NCBI RefSeq assembly: GCF_003316845.1
Contig: NZ_QMIK01000001.1
Coordinates: forward strand, 930,001 to 994,000
DNA from: Cognataquiflexum aquatile
GTDB taxonomy: Bacteria; Bacteroidota; Bacteroidia; Cytophagales; Cyclobacteriaceae
DNA: 64,000 nucleotides
Reading direction: 5' to 3'
The position numbers and the translations under genes are program-made. The first letter of the stretch is position 1. Each line of letters begins with the position of its first letter. The notes under the pieces are model-generated. The model was given only the letters and a program-made list of their open reading frames with translations, was not told the DNA's origin and ran no database searches. Below, piece by piece: positions 50,470-59,488 of the stretch.

Positions 50470-51285
50470 TCAATCAACTTTGTATTGAGAATAAACTTCC
50501 ATTCTCTTTTTAAGGATATCTTGAATTTCTTCTTTAGGTGTGGCAGAATCCATTAACTTAATTTCTTCCAATAAATATTCCTTGGTATGAGTTAAAGGAC
50601 ATAATGAAATATTCAAATTGTTATTTAATAAATTATAAATAAAAAAAATTTGACTATCCTCGTTCTTTACTTCAATTTCATTATTAGATAGCCATTTTAG
50701 TGAATTTGCTAGACTTTTATAATTTGATTCAAAAATTGACAAATTAAAAAGGTTAACATTTTTAGAATTTATTTTGTCTTTAATTATTATCGATATATGA
50801 TTTTCTTTTTCGTTCATTTCAAGAAGCAATTTTGCCCTCATTTTTTTATTTGGAGAAGTCTTTTCTTTCGAAATTATTTTTGTTTTTTTAAATTTTGACG
50901 CAATAATTCTGGCTTTTGTTTCTATAAATTCTTCTATTGACCAATTAGAATATTTAGCTGCAAATAGAAGTGCCTCAGTTAATGAATTAAGTAAAAAAGT
51001 ATATTTTTCCAATTTTGAGTTTTGAGATTGGTATTCCGATGAATTTATTTTCCAAGACAAATGAAAAACCTTAACAATTCGATTTGGAACAACATGAATT
51101 GAACTTGCAATATCATCAACCAATTCAATTGAAATCCGGTTTAAGTTTAGAATATTCAAACCCTCAAAATATTCGGTAAATAACCTTGATATGAATGCGG
51201 CTTCAAGGTTAGCATCTTCAATTAAATTGATTGGAATTTTAGATTTGGTTAGGTTAAATGATAGGGAAAAGTGTAGTTTTTTCAT
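50470..51285 (-). CDS. unknown protein, candidate immunity gene of the RHS toxin
   Basis: 271 residues, no signal peptide, so cytoplasmic. The start codon overlaps the RHS stop by four bases (ATGA), the strongest form of coupling. The sequence is visibly richer in A+T than the upstream operon, with many Ile, Asn and Lys codons, a pattern typical of horizontally exchanged cassettes. Predicted mixed alpha/beta content: FISRLFTEYFEGLNILNLNRISIEL, YTFLLNSLTEALLFAAKYSNWSIEEF, KMRAKLLLEMNEKENHISIIIKD. No known immunity family is recognised and it is larger than most. Position directly after a polymorphic-toxin tip is the only evidence for the role. Confidence 0.55.
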   Translation of the reverse strand: MKKLHFSLSFNLTKSKIPINLIEDANLEAAFISRLFTEYFEGLNILNLNRISIELVDDIASSIHVVPNRIVKVFHLSWKINSSEYQSQNSKLEKYTFLLNSLTEALLFAAKYSNWSIEEFIETKARIIASKFKKTKIISKEKTSPNKKMRAKLLLEMNEKENHISIIIKDKINSKNVNLFNLSIFESNYKSLANSLKWLSNNEIEVKNEDSQIFFIYNLLNNNLNISLCPLTHTKEYLLEEIKLMDSATPKEEIQDILKKRMEVYSQYKVD

Positions 51286-54200
51286 TTAGGATTTTTATTA
51301 AGTGGTAATGATTCGGGACCATATGCCATTCTATGAGATCTTACTAAACCTTTCTCTAAATCTAAGGCCTGTTGTCTATTCTCTGTTTTGTATAGAATCT
51401 TATATCCATAGATTTTTGTACCATTTCCAACTGAAAATTCAGTTGCATTTAAAACTACTACTTGGTATTCAGGTCTTGGATTTCCGCTTTTAGTGACAAA
51501 ATCTTTCCTACTTGACACACCATATTTTTGAGTTTCAAATTCTCCTGAAATTACATCAAATGAATAGATTTCATAAACGATATTTGGCTTATCGCTTTCC
51601 TTATTGTTTGGATGAAGAAAAATTGCAGCCGCTCCTGTAATTATCCCAAGCTCAACCAAAGACTCTGCAACAATAGGAGCTAATCGAAGAAGACCTATTC
51701 CTATGTTTGCTTCGTATTTTAAATTTTCATTTGAGTTTTTAATATTGGAATCTGACTTTCCATTTTTTCCTCTATCGATTTGGGATTCACTTTTTTTCTT
51801 AGGATCAGTACCCTGAGTTGTACCTGAATAATTTCCATTTCCATCATCCCCAACATATCCACCGAATGTCACCTGTCCATCCAAGGGTATAGCCTCCATC
51901 CCATCAGGGTCTATGACATTTAGAGGACTATTTAGTGCGTAGTTGTAAGGAGAAAGGCCTACGAACTTCTCCGCCTTCGGATCCACCACAAACCACCTTC
52001 CTATACTCGCATCGTACATCCTTGCCCCATAGTCGGAGAGGTTGATACCGAGGTGGTCATTGAATTCCTTGCCGTTATACAGGTACTTATTGGCCTTGAT
52101 CCCTGCCTGCTGATACCCCAAACCCTGCAGCTCTACTCCCCAAGGGTCATAGTGCGTCTCCTGAAGGATGACCGGAGTGGTAGTCAGGATACTGAACTGA
52201 TCGAACCAGACGTTTTCTGATGTTTCGTTTACAAGGAAGGTCCTCATAAACCCGTCCTGTGGTACGAAGATACGGGTTTTCAGTTCTTCATGCTCGTTTC
52301 GGGCTTTTTTGCTGAGGATAATCTTTCCTTTCTCATAAAGATTGGAATCAGCATCGTATAAGGCATAGCCCATAAATGCCTCCGGCGCCCTTTTCTCCTC
52401 CAGGTCGGACAGCAGCAGGGCGATGACATTGGCCACCATCAGTTTACTGCCTGCCGCAGCCTTTGCCTGCTGACCGAGTTCGGCAAGCTGTTGTGCCACA
52501 TTGTTGATATCTTTTGTAGGCAAGAGGGAAGCAGGCAGCAGCCTTACCTTATTGGCATCTACGTATTTACCAAATACTTGTATTTCCACACTGTCGCCTT
52601 TGGCTACTTCCTGTGTACTTGCAGGACCCAAGATCCTGCCCCGGTCCGCATTCAGCCAGGCGGTGGCATAGCCTCCCGGAGTAAGATTGTGCTCACCGGC
52701 ACCCTGTCGTGATTCGTCAATATTTTCGAAATATTTCTTCTCCTCCTCGGCATTCTCCGGCTCCATGGTAGCAATCCTAAAAGCTCCCGTAGTGGACTGC
52801 GGACCTTGGAGTACCTGACGGATATTGCCTAGGTGGTCTTTGACAAAAAACTCGTACCGGTAATTTCCCGCTTCATGGGCTACCCTGCCTTCCTCATGGA
52901 TCAGGTAGTCAAGGGTATTGTTGGCAAAGACAAACTCACCTATGTAATCTCTGGTTGTAACAGAACCGCCGTCATAAAGTGTCTCTCTGACTTTGGTACC
53001 TTCTGCATCGTAGCTGTATTCTATCCTCCTGTTGGTTCCCGATAGGGTAATGACAGCAGGAAGATTGAGGTGGTTATAGGTAATAGAGGTGATTTCTTTA
53101 TCAGCATTGGTGATCAGGTTGCCGTTGACATCATAGGTATAATTGGTGATGCTACGTTCCTTGAAGTCTTTGGAGGTATTAGTTATTGACCCTATCCTAT
53201 CACCTACTTGAAGGAGAGTGTTGGACCGGGTTTGATATGTATACCTGAGGCTATCTACTATTCCATAGGTTGTGGGTGTAATTTGATTTCTTCTATTCAT
53301 CTCAGTGATATTACCATTAAGGTCATATTTAATACCCGTGAGATTGTAGCGCCCATTTTCTGCAGAAGCCGTGGGAACCGTATAGGCAGCAGCTGTTATC
53401 CTGTTGGCGAGATCATAGGAATATCGGTATTCCCGCTTTACCTCATCTTGACCTCTCCAGTCTGCCCTAGAAATATTTCCGTTCCAGTTGTTGATAGTTC
53501 CACCGGTTTCATAAAATAATTCCTGGGCAAAAAGCTTTGTACCGGCTACAGCGGCTGTCGGGTCATTTATTTTTTTGAGCCAGCCCCGGATATTATAATT
53601 GTATGTAAAAGTTGCGTTGGAAGCAGCCGAAAAAACCTTTGAATTGAGTTGGCCGAGATCGTTATAGGAATGGGTAGCAAGGGTGACCGCATTACCTGAA
53701 CCAATTTTGTGGGAGGTACTGGTTAGCTGGCCGGCATTGTTATAAGCATAAGTCCTGGTTATAGTATGGTTACTTGGGGAGGAGTATTGGGTAAAAGTTT
53801 CAATAGGTTTGTTTTCGAAATCATACTTTGTCGAAACCCTTACTGTTCCGCCTAGATGGTGGTCAGATACAGTCTGGATAACCCTTCCCTGGCTGTCATA
53901 GTAGTTGGCAGTTTCGTACCTGGTCCCTGTCACAAGATTCCGAACGAGTTTTCCTGTTACCAAGCCATGGGTTTTGGTACTGCTGTCATGGTATCCTGTG
54001 GGTTTGACATAGGTGAGTGAAGCGCTGGCAAAGGCATAATTATCATAGTAAATGACGGTCAAAACTTCACCTTCTCCACCATGGGTAGCCGTCGGGAATC
54101 CCAAAGCATTGAGAGTTCCGGCTTTTCCACTAGTGGCATTAATGATAGCAACATTATTGCCTAAACTGTTGACAGTCGATTGTAAAGTTGACCTTGTACT

Positions 54201-55766
54201 TGAATTGGTTACCAATCCTGTCATTACTACCCTATTAAGAGCATCATATTTGGTATACTGCCACTTTCCTTGTGCTTTCAAATTTCCGTCTTGATAGGCA
54301 ACTAGCCGATCATTGAGATCATATACCATTTCTTCCAATGCTTTTCCAGGCAATTGTTTAGCAATCATACGGCCCCGTGAATCGTAGGTGTACCTGAAAT
54401 ATTGGGCATTTGCTAAAGTAGAGGAGGTCGAAGCAGCCTGGACCCAAAACTGGGATTTAATGTAATCCACAGCCCTTGGTTGTATTACAACTCTTAGCCT
54501 ACCAAAGTCATCGTAAACTTGGTAAGTACACAGCCAACCGTCATGGTGAGTGCTGGGACTTGATATTACCTGTACTTTTTTAAGGATTAGCCTGTTGAGT
54601 TTATCAAAATATTCTACCACTTTTTGGTTATTTTCATCCTCTGATTCTTTTCTCCAAAGAGCCCCACCTGGGTATTTTCCTGCTGAAATAGGCCGGCCAC
54701 TGGAATTTACATTCCATACCTGAACAGAATCTTCAAGGTGGTTTGTTTTCTCATTGAAATCAAGTTCCCTTAGCGAACCCATTCTCCAGGCATTTCCGGG
54801 ATTGGATTGTTTGATGACTCTGTTTAATGGAGACGGTTCATATTGGGTCTCAGAATAGCCATAGCTATCTCCAAATTGAGATGTATAGAAACTGCTGTGC
54901 CTGGTGGTTACATTTTGACGATACCGCCCTAAATATTCTCCTCCATCAGCAAATGGAAGAAATTCTTGAAACTGCCTTCCCAAAATATCATAAACAATCG
55001 GCGTTACATGATCGAGCCCACTATTAGTAGCGAGGTGTTGTACCATCTGTTCGGGTCTACCAAGACCATCATAATAAGTTGTTTCTTTAAATGCTACTTT
55101 TTGTGCGCCTCCCCTTACATTTTGCTCCAAAGTAACTGAGTCCCTGACAGCATATTTTCGGGTCCAGTTAAGGTTCTCAGGATAGACGTTAACCCTGATT
55201 GGAACTTTGGCAGTAAAACAGCCAGTTGCAGTGTGTCGGTAAGCCAAATAATAGGTTTTACTTGAAGAAAGTATAGGAGTAGTAAAACTTTGGTTACTTG
55301 AAATCCATGATGTCTGGTTCGAATCATACCATTCAAAGGTAAACCCTGTCGGGGCGGGATTTGCTGTTAAGGTAGCTGTCGCACTTGAATACAAAGTTAC
55401 CTCTGGAGCTGAGGGGTTTACAGGAAAACATGCATTGACTGTACTGTTTACATTGATGTTCCTTGAAGCATTAAAAGTGCCCATGAAATCATTCAATACA
55501 TAATTAATAGTATAAGTTCCAGGAGCAGGAAAAGTAACGGAAAGCTGGGAAATATCCGATGCTCCCGCATTACCTAGATGATCCCAATAGTATGTAGCAC
55601 CGAAGGGCGGAGCAACTGAGCTTCCTTCGCTAAAAAATTGAATAGTGAATTGAGCTGACTGCCCTTGGTTGACCGAGCTTGGTCCCGACATCTGGATACT
55701 GGTGACTTGGGCACCGGCAAAGCTCGTACATACAAGCCATACGATTACAAAAAGCCATTTTTTCAT
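51282..55766 (-). CDS. DUF6443 RHS-repeat protein with variable toxin-like C-terminus
   Basis: 1494 residues with a signal peptide (KKWLFVIVWLVCTSFAGAQ). PKD/Ig-like modules occupy about 20-200. The DUF6443-type start of the shell follows (WTRKYAVRDSVTLEQNVRGG, FKETTYYDGLGRPEQMVQHLA), then many YD/RHS repeats (TTYGIVDSLRYTYQTRS, YDVNGNLITNADKEITSITYN). The RHS core is YLYNGKEFNDHLGINLSDYGARMYDASIGRWFVVDP ... SPLNVIDPDGM, ending near residue 1290. The remaining 204 residues are the variable tip, distinctly A+T-rich. The last 100 (IVYEIYSFD, QKYGVSS, RPEYQ, ALDLEKGLVRSHR, LNKNP) resemble a GIY-YIG-like nuclease with its Tyr, Arg, Glu and Asn positions. RHS shells encapsulate such toxins in other systems. 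Confidence 0.85.
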   Translation of the reverse strand: MKKWLFVIVWLVCTSFAGAQVTSIQMSGPSSVNQGQSAQFTIQFFSEGSSVAPPFGATYYWDHLGNAGASDISQLSVTFPAPGTYTINYVLNDFMGTFNASRNINVNSTVNACFPVNPSAPEVTLYSSATATLTANPAPTGFTFEWYDSNQTSWISSNQSFTTPILSSSKTYYLAYRHTATGCFTAKVPIRVNVYPENLNWTRKYAVRDSVTLEQNVRGGAQKVAFKETTYYDGLGRPEQMVQHLATNSGLDHVTPIVYDILGRQFQEFLPFADGGEYLGRYRQNVTTRHSSFYTSQFGDSYGYSETQYEPSPLNRVIKQSNPGNAWRMGSLRELDFNEKTNHLEDSVQVWNVNSSGRPISAGKYPGGALWRKESEDENNQKVVEYFDKLNRLILKKVQVISSPSTHHDGWLCTYQVYDDFGRLRVVIQPRAVDYIKSQFWVQAASTSSTLANAQYFRYTYDSRGRMIAKQLPGKALEEMVYDLNDRLVAYQDGNLKAQGKWQYTKYDALNRVVMTGLVTNSSTRSTLQSTVNSLGNNVAIINATSGKAGTLNALGFPTATHGGEGEVLTVIYYDNYAFASASLTYVKPTGYHDSSTKTHGLVTGKLVRNLVTGTRYETANYYDSQGRVIQTVSDHHLGGTVRVSTKYDFENKPIETFTQYSSPSNHTITRTYAYNNAGQLTSTSHKIGSGNAVTLATHSYNDLGQLNSKVFSAASNATFTYNYNIRGWLKKINDPTAAVAGTKLFAQELFYETGGTINNWNGNISRADWRGQDEVKREYRYSYDLANRITAAAYTVPTASAENGRYNLTGIKYDLNGNITEMNRRNQITPTTYGIVDSLRYTYQTRSNTLLQVGDRIGSITNTSKDFKERSITNYTYDVNGNLITNADKEITSITYNHLNLPAVITLSGTNRRIEYSYDAEGTKVRETLYDGGSVTTRDYIGEFVFANNTLDYLIHEEGRVAHEAGNYRYEFFVKDHLGNIRQVLQGPQSTTGAFRIATMEPENAEEEKKYFENIDESRQGAGEHNLTPGGYATAWLNADRGRILGPASTQEVAKGDSVEIQVFGKYVDANKVRLLPASLLPTKDINNVAQQLAELGQQAKAAAGSKLMVANVIALLLSDLEEKRAPEAFMGYALYDADSNLYEKGKIILSKKARNEHEELKTRIFVPQDGFMRTFLVNETSENVWFDQFSILTTTPVILQETHYDPWGVELQGLGYQQAGIKANKYLYNGKEFNDHLGINLSDYGARMYDASIGRWFVVDPKAEKFVGLSPYNYALNSPLNVIDPDGMEAIPLDGQVTFGGYVGDDGNGNYSGTTQGTDPKKKSESQIDRGKNGKSDSNIKNSNENLKYEANIGIGLLRLAPIVAESLVELGIITGAAAIFLHPNNKESDKPNIVYEIYSFDVISGEFETQKYGVSSRKDFVTKSGNPRPEYQVVVLNATEFSVGNGTKIYGYKILYKTENRQQALDLEKGLVRSHRMAYGPESLPLNKNPK

Positions 55767-56209
55767 TAGTCGATTTGGATTAGATAAATAGTTTCAACAA
55801 CGCTTTCTGATGCCCAGGTTGGATGGAGAGCAAACCCCTTTTTTAAAAACTCCACCCTGTATTGTAAAGGCTTGACTGACTTAATATCCAATGTCAGGAT
55901 TTCCTTACCATCAAACTCCCATAGCCCCTGTATTCTTGAAGGCCCCCCTTCAGATGCCCAGCTGGATTCGAAGCTACCATCTTTGTCAAAAAAATAGATT
56001 CTCGAGGCTAATGTCATCAAGAGACTTTCTTTTTGATTTTCTTCAAGTATTTGATATCTATTATTCGTATCTATCGAAAGACTTTCCTTTTGCTTTTCCA
56101 TATCAATGCGCCAAAGTCCATTGATGAGTGCTTCTGAATCCCTTTCTTGACCATAAGCGGTATTGAAAAGTCCAAAAGCGATTATTAGTAAACCCATTAA
56201 ATTTTTCAT
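55766..56209 (-). CDS. small secreted protein of the RHS operon
   Basis: 147 residues with a signal peptide (MGLLIIAFGLFNTAYGQ). The mature part has a lipocalin-like beta pattern: GLWRIDMEKQKESL, MTLASRIYFFDKDGSFESSWASEG, IQGLWEFDGKEILTLDIKSVKPLQYRVEFLKKGF. Its stop shares one base with the ATG of the RHS gene (TAATG), so the two are translated together. It lies nine bases downstream of the RHS-like shell gene. Family not recognised. A periplasmic accessory for RHS folding or export is inferred only from its place. Confidence 0.75.
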   Translation of the reverse strand: MKNLMGLLIIAFGLFNTAYGQERDSEALINGLWRIDMEKQKESLSIDTNNRYQILEENQKESLLMTLASRIYFFDKDGSFESSWASEGGPSRIQGLWEFDGKEILTLDIKSVKPLQYRVEFLKKGFALHPTWASESVVETIYLIQID

Positions 56210-56217
56210 ATATCCTC

Positions 56218-59200
56218 TTACTTTTTATAACTGTATTCATAATGCTCAACAACATGCCCGTTTTCATTCTTGATAGTCTCCAGCCTTCCGAAAGGATCAT
56301 AGAAATAATAAGTACCATGATTTTTGGCATCCATTTGTGTCGCAATACCCAACATTGGAAAAAATGTTGTTGTGGTCATTTGTGAATTTATGGGATGAAT
56401 CCTGAGTTCATCAATCAGGATATTACTCCCACTTAAAGAAACATTTGGGCTGGTAACTTCCCGCTCTACAAGCTTCCACGAAGTGGTTAGCGACTCAGGT
56501 AATCCGCCTACAGTCCAGGACTGTGACCCTATTTCAGTCTTTGCCCAAAAACTCAACTTGTATTTGTTTGTAGTAGAGGCATCAGTTGTCCTTGAGACGG
56601 CACCTGAAGTGAGATTATAGACAAATCTACCTGTCTTGGCAGCTCCAGCTGCAACTAAAAATCCTGTTCCTGAATATACCCATCCCCCTTTTTCTGTTGA
56701 TTCAAAAGAAGTATAAGCAAGCTGAGATGGAGTGGCATTTTTTGCCTGAGCTACCGGGTAGACTCCTCCATATCCCCAAATGTAGGATTCAGGACTGTCG
56801 TTAGCTTTGGTTACCTGCAATAGATTGCCCCCTGCATCGTAGCTGTTAAAACTAAGTCTAAGTTTATACCTCGAATCCATAGTTGTGGCAGAAGTTCCAC
56901 TCAAAGCGTATAAAGAATATAAAGTTGTCGCCAAAGGCGAGGAGGTTTCAAGAAAATAGGCTTCTGATGGCTTAATTTTAGATGTATTTCCGGGCAATGT
57001 GGAAAATTGGATTATTTGGCCGGAAAGAATTTTCTGATTTGATCCATCCACATTTTGAGTCAGGTTATATTGTTCGATAGGTTGAGAAACCTGGTTATTC
57101 ACCAAAAGCTGCTTTAATATTTGAGGCTGATTTGTATAGGTAGTAGTAGTATTTACCAGATCAAAAGGATACCTATACCTTGTGACCACAGATTCAGGAT
57201 TGGTACTGACCCGGTTTTCTTCCTGAGTCAATTGTAAAAAAGAAGGATTGTAGGTTTTTAGAGATGTGGTGACATGATTTGAGAGACCTGTACTGAATAA
57301 TGTTTCGGTTCGACTGGATTCTTTGTATAAACCTGTTGTTTTTTGAAAATTCCAGGCATGCCATTTAAACCCATCGTAGAAGTCAGGCCCTATCGAACAT
57401 GCCATCATTATAAATGCTGAACAATTATAACAATCTCCGACTATGTATTCGATAATCCCTTGGCTGACATGATCATTTTGAGATTTTAGGAGGGTGTATC
57501 CAATATCAGTTTGAGAAACAATTTGGTTTGAACTATTAAAAATACTTTTTTTGGTCAGTTTTCCCCTGGCCCAAGACATGGAGTTCCAAAATGTTTTATT
57601 GGAATATGGAACTGAAAAAGTTCCATCACCGATATGGAAATTGTTATCAAATTCATAGACTGTCTTTCCATTCGCAGCAGAACCATTTTGATATTCTGCA
57701 ACAAGGGTATACACTACAGGGGAATCTTGAAAAAATTGGCCTATTGCTGAACTTGAAAAGAACATCCTAGATCTAAACTGCTTAAAAGCAAAATATTGGT
57801 TAAGGGGTGGTCCTACAATATTTTCCTGCCTAAAAATATTATCATTAACAAATGCGAATGATCTAATATCAAAATTTTTCCAACCATTTCCCGACTCATT
57901 TGTCCCATACTTGTATTCCTTAAAATTAGTTTGAGTACCTGTTACAGATTTTATTCTTTTCACCCTTAGACCACCACCATATTTAGTTGTTCCGCTTTCT
58001 TGATACTGGTGAGGTTCAAAATCAAATTCTGTGTATCCCCCAGTTGGAAAAGTAATTCTCCTCAAAACAGCTTCTTTCAAATAAGTGGTATCAGGTTCCC
58101 TTCCTGCCCCACCTACAGTTAAATACTCTATTGGTCCTGTTGGTACAGGTCTGTAAGGAATTGTTGTTCTGGGAATCAAATTTACATTATGAACTAGCTG
58201 ATTTATGTCATTTGTGTATTTGCCGTTATTATAAAAACCAAACCAATCCCTTCTGTAACTTGAATTAGGGAGATCCCATGAAAAAGTGTTTGTGTGGTAT
58301 GAGAATTGATACTTGTTTATAAAAGTACCCGATCCATCATAAACCTCCATGGCGTTTAACTTTAGCCGGGAACCTCCCCCTCCAAAATAATCGTTATTGA
58401 CCATTTTGAATGTTTTTACCAGAACAAATGACACTCCTTCCTTTCTGTAAATTTCCACCCTATCTAATGAAAAAGTATTTGCCAAATCTGTCCTCAGGGG
58501 GCCTTTCACAAACTTAACTTTGCCAGTTTCAAATGTGATTTCATTGATTCCCATCTGTGTTGTAGAAGACGAAGTGTTTGCCTGTGTAATCATTAAATTC
58601 AACGTGGGGCATGGCTGATATTGAGGATCTTCAGTGAAACAATCATCAACCACGGTCAAATTATGTGCTATATCGGAAGTGACAGCCGTTCCGATTGGTT
58701 GATAGGAGATAGAAATTAAATCATCGGAGTCAGGGGAATGGATTTCCATTAGGTGCCATGCTGTGGTATGGTTAAATGATGAAGAGGTATAATCCAATGC
58801 GTCTTGGTTTTGGGTGTTTTTCCCAAATCTATACCTTACTCCATCCTCATCAGTAATATCAAAAAACTGAAGAGCGGTTTGATATGTTATTTTTATGGCC
58901 GCTTCAGGAAAAATGTAAGGACTTTGGCCTCCTTGCCTAAGGTAGAAGCTTCCGGATTTACCAGGAATAGAATAGCTAAATAAATCCGCCTCTCTATCGA
59001 TATTACTTATATAAGAATCTTTTTTATACAAAACATCTGAACATTGCGGAGTAATCTGAATATTATAATTGTTAGTTTGAGACAAAAAATTACCATTTCC
59101 TTCATCAGGTTTGCCTTCCATAGTTCTTGAAATTTGGCCACCAGCAATCAAGGACCAACCCATTCCTACCCAACTAGCCTGATCCGTGTATTTAAAACCA

Positions 59201-59460
59201 CCAGCATGGTATGACAATGTTATAGGGATTTTTAGATTTCCGCTTTGTACTTCAAAAATGGGAATAGAAATGGAAGGAAGTCCGTTGTAAAGGTTTACGT
59301 CATAATTTCCATATTTTTCTATTCCGGCTACATTAGGCGCCTTGTGAACAGGCTTTGGCATCATTTTATTGATCTGGTCAGCCACAGCTGTAGGATGCTG
59401 GCCAAAGCCCTTTACTGAAAAGGAAAAAAGCAAAAGAATAAACAGAATCTTCGTTTTCAT
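56218..59460 (-). CDS. RHS-like shell protein (SpvB-like N-terminus)
   Basis: 1080 residues from ATG 59460, which gives a clean signal peptide (KTKILFILLLFSFSVKGFG); the open frame extends 16 codons further. NYDVNLYNGLPSISIPIFEV, LKIPITLSYHAGGFKYTDQASWVGMGWSLIAGGQISR is the conserved opening of Bacteroidota RHS-related shell proteins, similar to SpvB/TcaB N-termini. A long beta-rich region follows (GGYTEFDFEPHQYQESGTTKYGGGLRVKRI). Near the end is a carbohydrate-binding-like module (about 920-1010) and one YD repeat, YYFYDPFGRLETIKNENGHVVEHYEYSYKK. It has no toxin tip. It probably forms a shell or scaffold partner of the RHS protein encoded two genes later. Confidence 0.8.
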   Translation of the reverse strand: MKTKILFILLLFSFSVKGFGQHPTAVADQINKMMPKPVHKAPNVAGIEKYGNYDVNLYNGLPSISIPIFEVQSGNLKIPITLSYHAGGFKYTDQASWVGMGWSLIAGGQISRTMEGKPDEGNGNFLSQTNNYNIQITPQCSDVLYKKDSYISNIDREADLFSYSIPGKSGSFYLRQGGQSPYIFPEAAIKITYQTALQFFDITDEDGVRYRFGKNTQNQDALDYTSSSFNHTTAWHLMEIHSPDSDDLISISYQPIGTAVTSDIAHNLTVVDDCFTEDPQYQPCPTLNLMITQANTSSSTTQMGINEITFETGKVKFVKGPLRTDLANTFSLDRVEIYRKEGVSFVLVKTFKMVNNDYFGGGGSRLKLNAMEVYDGSGTFINKYQFSYHTNTFSWDLPNSSYRRDWFGFYNNGKYTNDINQLVHNVNLIPRTTIPYRPVPTGPIEYLTVGGAGREPDTTYLKEAVLRRITFPTGGYTEFDFEPHQYQESGTTKYGGGLRVKRIKSVTGTQTNFKEYKYGTNESGNGWKNFDIRSFAFVNDNIFRQENIVGPPLNQYFAFKQFRSRMFFSSSAIGQFFQDSPVVYTLVAEYQNGSAANGKTVYEFDNNFHIGDGTFSVPYSNKTFWNSMSWARGKLTKKSIFNSSNQIVSQTDIGYTLLKSQNDHVSQGIIEYIVGDCYNCSAFIMMACSIGPDFYDGFKWHAWNFQKTTGLYKESSRTETLFSTGLSNHVTTSLKTYNPSFLQLTQEENRVSTNPESVVTRYRYPFDLVNTTTTYTNQPQILKQLLVNNQVSQPIEQYNLTQNVDGSNQKILSGQIIQFSTLPGNTSKIKPSEAYFLETSSPLATTLYSLYALSGTSATTMDSRYKLRLSFNSYDAGGNLLQVTKANDSPESYIWGYGGVYPVAQAKNATPSQLAYTSFESTEKGGWVYSGTGFLVAAGAAKTGRFVYNLTSGAVSRTTDASTTNKYKLSFWAKTEIGSQSWTVGGLPESLTTSWKLVEREVTSPNVSLSGSNILIDELRIHPINSQMTTTTFFPMLGIATQMDAKNHGTYYFYDPFGRLETIKNENGHVVEHYEYSYKK

Positions 59461-59488
59461 TTTATTAAATTGTTTTTGATACATACCG

